Assembly: GCA_020091685.1 (NCBI GenBank)
Contig: CM034606.1
Coordinates: 17,934,695 to 17,998,694, forward strand
Source: Lutjanus erythropterus
Lineage: Eukaryota; Chordata; Actinopteri; Lutjaniformes; Lutjanidae
DNA length: 64,000 nucleotides
Direction of reading: 5' to 3'
Within the stretch, counting starts at the first letter, position 1. Each line of letters begins with the position of its first letter. A program made the position numbers and the translations under genes. This document shows, in pieces, positions 60,640 through 64,000 of this stretch. The notes beneath the pieces were generated by a model. The model had not been told where the DNA came from. It did not search any database and was given only the letters and a program-made list of their open reading frames with translations.

Positions 60640-63603
60640 AACCGCACCATGAAGACGGCTCCGTTGAGAGTCCTGTTCATGAGATGCAGCTCTCAAGGTG
60701 TCTGTAGGCGACTGCTGAAGGCTAAAGGCAGATGCTCTCATGCTAATCCAATGACACATCTTAAGAGTTACTGCTGGGCCCCCTCACTCCAACTGGGCGT
60801 CTTTAACCACAGGAGATGGCTCTGTGTGCTGGGCAGACAAAACAAGGATACGCCACAGGTTTGTAGATGATGAACAGGTATACATTACTATACTTTTTGT
60901 ACAGATTTAGTTTTTGATGTAGAAAAACAACTTTCATTTCTATAATAAATAAACATGTCTGCAATTTTCTGATAATGTCCAAATGCCTTAACTCATAAAA
61001 GAGATGCTTGTTTATGAAGGTAAAAAAGCTATATATCAAAATATTATGACTTTAGAAATGTCAAATTAGTCTACAGTATGATACAAATATTCACAATAAA
61101 TAATGTAATCACATTGAAAATCTTTACTATCAGGATCTAAACTTCCTTAAAAACTTTGATTTAATGACTTTTTTGTATAATTACAATCTCAGCTATTTTA
61201 ATATTTTGCTTGTGTTGACATGTTATTGTATTAACAGCCACAGTGTATGGATTAATAAAAAGTCTGTTATTTTTTATGAATGACAATTTTGTATATAATA
61301 TAGCTATTGAGACCTATCCTTCGATAATAATTATTTTTCATATTTTACATGCTGTGACCGACTCTGTCATGGACAAAATAAAGGGATTAAAATCATGTAG
61401 AATATATACTGGTATACTGGTCAGTGTTTTTCCTGTTGCCATCTGCTATGCACTCCATAACCATCTGCTGCATTAGGAAAAAAAGGAAAAAAAACTCCAC
61501 TATTTACTCAATTAATAGGATAATCATAAAACAGAGGATGATGTAGATGATGGCAGACAGTGAATGATCTGATGAGATTATAGTTCCTGTTGATGTCATG
61601 ATAGAAATCATGAAGTGAATGAATAAATGATTATGACAAACAAGGTGACATTCTTCAAAGTTTTTCTTTTCTTTACTGGCTCACACGTATCTTTCTTTAC
61701 TTCCATGTTCACTGTGTCAACTGTGTGTAAATTCTCTTTAATTAACCCCCCCCCCCCGATTAACTTAATGTCTTTCCGCGACTTTTTGAATGGTATTTTG
61801 GGCTGACTGGAAGCTGGCTAATCTTCTTGTTTGATAATCTTATTTGGCACCCCCGGGGGAAACTATTGTAAACAAACGTTATATAATATTAACCCAGTGA
61901 TTCTCCATTGGACTAAAATAATCTTTCTACAAACACCAACCCATCAATAGGTGACTTTATGTCTTCAGGTTTACAAGTTAGGTACATCTTTAAAATATTT
62001 TTCATAAATTTGAACAAGATGTGGGTGAATGCAACTCAAATGACCCACTGATCCTCTTTCTATTCTCAAATATACACTTATCATATCCACTATTTTTACT
62101 GTTTGGAAAATCTACTGTACTATGATCTGAAAATCAATGTAGGATAGAAAAACTAAAAAAAAATAATATCCTAGTTATGATATTTTGCATTCTTATTGAA
62201 AAGATAATACATCATGTACGCAAACAAAACAATTATTTTGCCCTACGCACACCATTAAAATACGTTGCATGCAAGAGGATTTACATACATGAGTAAACCT
62301 TTTACAGGCCATTCTCATACTGAAATTAAATCTACTTTATAATCTGAGTGGTACTGGTATAATGTATGGACTTTAGCAGGAGCTCAGTGGCTGCTTGGTG
62401 CACGATTTTTGCTTTTAGAAAAGTTGCTGTAAGTTGCCATGCAGTCACAGGGGGAAAATGAGCAACACACACACAGAAAGAACCAACAACAGTCACTTGT
62501 AGGAACATCAGTGCAGGATTTAAGATCAGTGATCTCTGGCAGCAGGTGAACTCCCTGCATGTACAATCAGACCTTTGACATTTGAAACCCGACATGTCCA
62601 AACAGCAGGGTATTCAAAAACACATCAGTGGTTTTTATGCCCTTTGCAGCAGAACATGCACAACATTCACATGATGGACCCACAATAATATATCCACTCT
62701 AGAAAAGATCACCTGTCAGGTTACTTGTGTGTGTGTTGGTGGTCAAGGCCGTGGCTTCAGCTTTAATTCTCATAGTCCTGGCAGATGGCAGGACTAAAGA
62801 TTAACCCACTGTGCTTTAATCTCTCCTCATCTTGTAATGCACAGAGCCTGTCTGTGGTCACACAGCCTCCATCAGACAGAAATGTAAAGCACAATTAGCA
62901 CACATAAACGTTGCAGCCACAGACATGTTTGCAACATTGCGTGAGTTCACAGACAGATGATCTGTCATCATCTGTCATAGCGAACCTGACCTTTGTTTAA
63001 AATGTTTGAACCTGTGTCGTACATTCTACACTTAAAACCTGTCACTGAAGCTTAAACGAGCAAGTGTCTTTGTAGTGATCACTGTATAAAAAAAATCATA
63101 CGGATAAAAGCTCACTGCTCATCTGTAGTCATCTTCTTAGTTTCTAATCCCGTGCCTTCAATCACAACGGCACATGCTGACCTCTTTGTTCTTGTTGCAG
63201 GGGACAGAGCCATTAGGCTGCCCATAGGGAAATTTCAGGGGGATGCTTATCACTTCTGCATGCATGTGCGTCATTTGATTTGGATTACTGTCATCAATAG
63301 ACAAGGCCAAACCAGGCCAAATCCTGAAATATGTGTATCAGTATAAACCAGCCACTGACACGACTGCACAATGTCTCAAATCATGCTGTGCCTCCACCAG
63401 ATGGGCCACTTCAGCCACGGTCCGACTTTAAAAGGATATCACCCTTAAAGGGTTTAGCATCCACAGGAAAACAAACAAAATTCAAGGAATCAAGTGCAGC
63501 AGAGTAATATGTTTTCTTCTTTGTTACATCATGAGACAATCATAAGAAAAGAGCAGAGGTCATCCTTCTCTGAGATGAAAAAAAACACAACAAGGAAGTT
63601 CTG
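60640..63603. other. 5' flank of cdhr1, non-coding
   Basis: No coding exon recognised. AT-rich with a poly-C run (61747-61758) and no identified repeat family. Proximal cdhr1 promoter sequence should lie in the first few hundred bases. Confidence 0.55.
60744..60749 (-). promoter_or_regulatory. CRX-type motif upstream of cdhr1
   Basis: TAATCC on the plus strand (GGATTA on the coding strand), about 125 bp upstream of the cdhr1 ATG. It is a candidate CRX/OTX2 site in a photoreceptor gene; motif evidence only. Confidence 0.4.
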
Positions 63604-63654
63604 CTACAGAAGCTCGATGTCTGAGGTCAGCTGGCATTCATCTGCTGATCGTTC
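63604..63654 (-). CDS. Possible terminal exon of an unidentified minus-strand gene
   Basis: On the minus strand an acceptor-like TTTAATTCTAG is followed by 16 codons and TAG: ERSADECQLTSDIELL. It looks like the hydrophilic end of a protein whose other exons would lie beyond the right edge. I cannot assign a family, and a short stretch like this can occur by chance. No AATAAA was found close behind it. Confidence 0.22.
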   Translation of the reverse strand, partial: ERSADECQLTSDIELL

Positions 63655-64000
63655 CTAGAATTAAATCAAAACATGGTGAACCTGCTTATAGCTACTATGC
63701 TGTAAATATCTTGCTTAAAAACATAGACTACTTTCAAACTAAAGCAAAGAAAGTTTGTGTGCCATTGTTTTGCATTACACATGCTTTAGATCTGCACTAT
63801 ACTATTAACTTAAAAAGGTTTGTGCCCCATCTGCCTTAAATTTTAAGTTAATTTCATCTGAAAAGACAAGTTGAGATCATTTTATAGTCGGTCATTACAA
63901 ACAACTGAATTCAATGCTAACCTTCATCATGGTTATGTTTTCATTATTGGGAAAACAAGCAACCATAACTCATCTTAAAGTGAATTAGAGCATTAGTTCC

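Overview
The window is vertebrate nuclear DNA and almost certainly from a teleost fish. The genes have many introns with GT..AG borders, the intergenic DNA is AT-rich with long CA, CT, CAT and ATCT microsatellites, and there are several small foldback or TIR elements of the kind common in bony fish. Five protein-coding genes can be read with confidence. No rRNA, CRISPR, operon or virus-derived gene was seen.

Layout. (1) 1552-3111, minus: slc18a3, the vesicular acetylcholine transporter, in a single coding exon. About 0.85 kb upstream is an RE1/NRSE (REST) motif with expanded half-site spacing. The partner gene chat would lie to the left, outside the window. (2) 3.5-15 kb: gene-poor DNA with repeats and a CTCF-like motif. 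(3) 14997-21779, minus: rgr, the RPE/Mueller-cell retinal G-protein-coupled receptor opsin, 7 exons, 295 aa. (4) 27481-32396, plus: lrit1, 4 exons, 651 aa. (5) 34584-39472, plus: lrit2, 3 exons, 572 aa. (6) 46004-60619, minus: cdhr1, photoreceptor cadherin, 17 exons, 867 aa, with a second, alternative last exon that would give a 749-aa form. (7) 60.6-64 kb: mostly non-coding, with one possible terminal exon of a further minus-strand gene at 63604-63654.

The block rgr(-) lrit1(+) lrit2(+) cdhr1(-) has the gene order and relative orientation of human 10q23 (CDHR1, LRIT2, LRIT1, RGR). It is a conserved cluster of retinal genes: CDHR1 at the base of photoreceptor outer segments, LRIT1/LRIT2 as LRR-Ig-FN3 membrane proteins of photoreceptors, and RGR as a retinal photoisomerase of RPE and Mueller glia. 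CRX-type TAATCC/GGATTA motifs lie within about 200 bp upstream of the start codons of lrit1, lrit2 and cdhr1.

The observations most worth checking are: a 111-codon open frame directly after the lrit1 TGA, whose Ala-Pro and His-Pro repeats vary mainly at synonymous third positions; the two alternative membrane-anchoring last exons of cdhr1; the split RE1 upstream of slc18a3; and a CTT microsatellite that forms the polypyrimidine tract of a cdhr1 splice acceptor. All exon borders were set by hand from reading frame, phase and splice consensus, and no alignment or transcript data were available.
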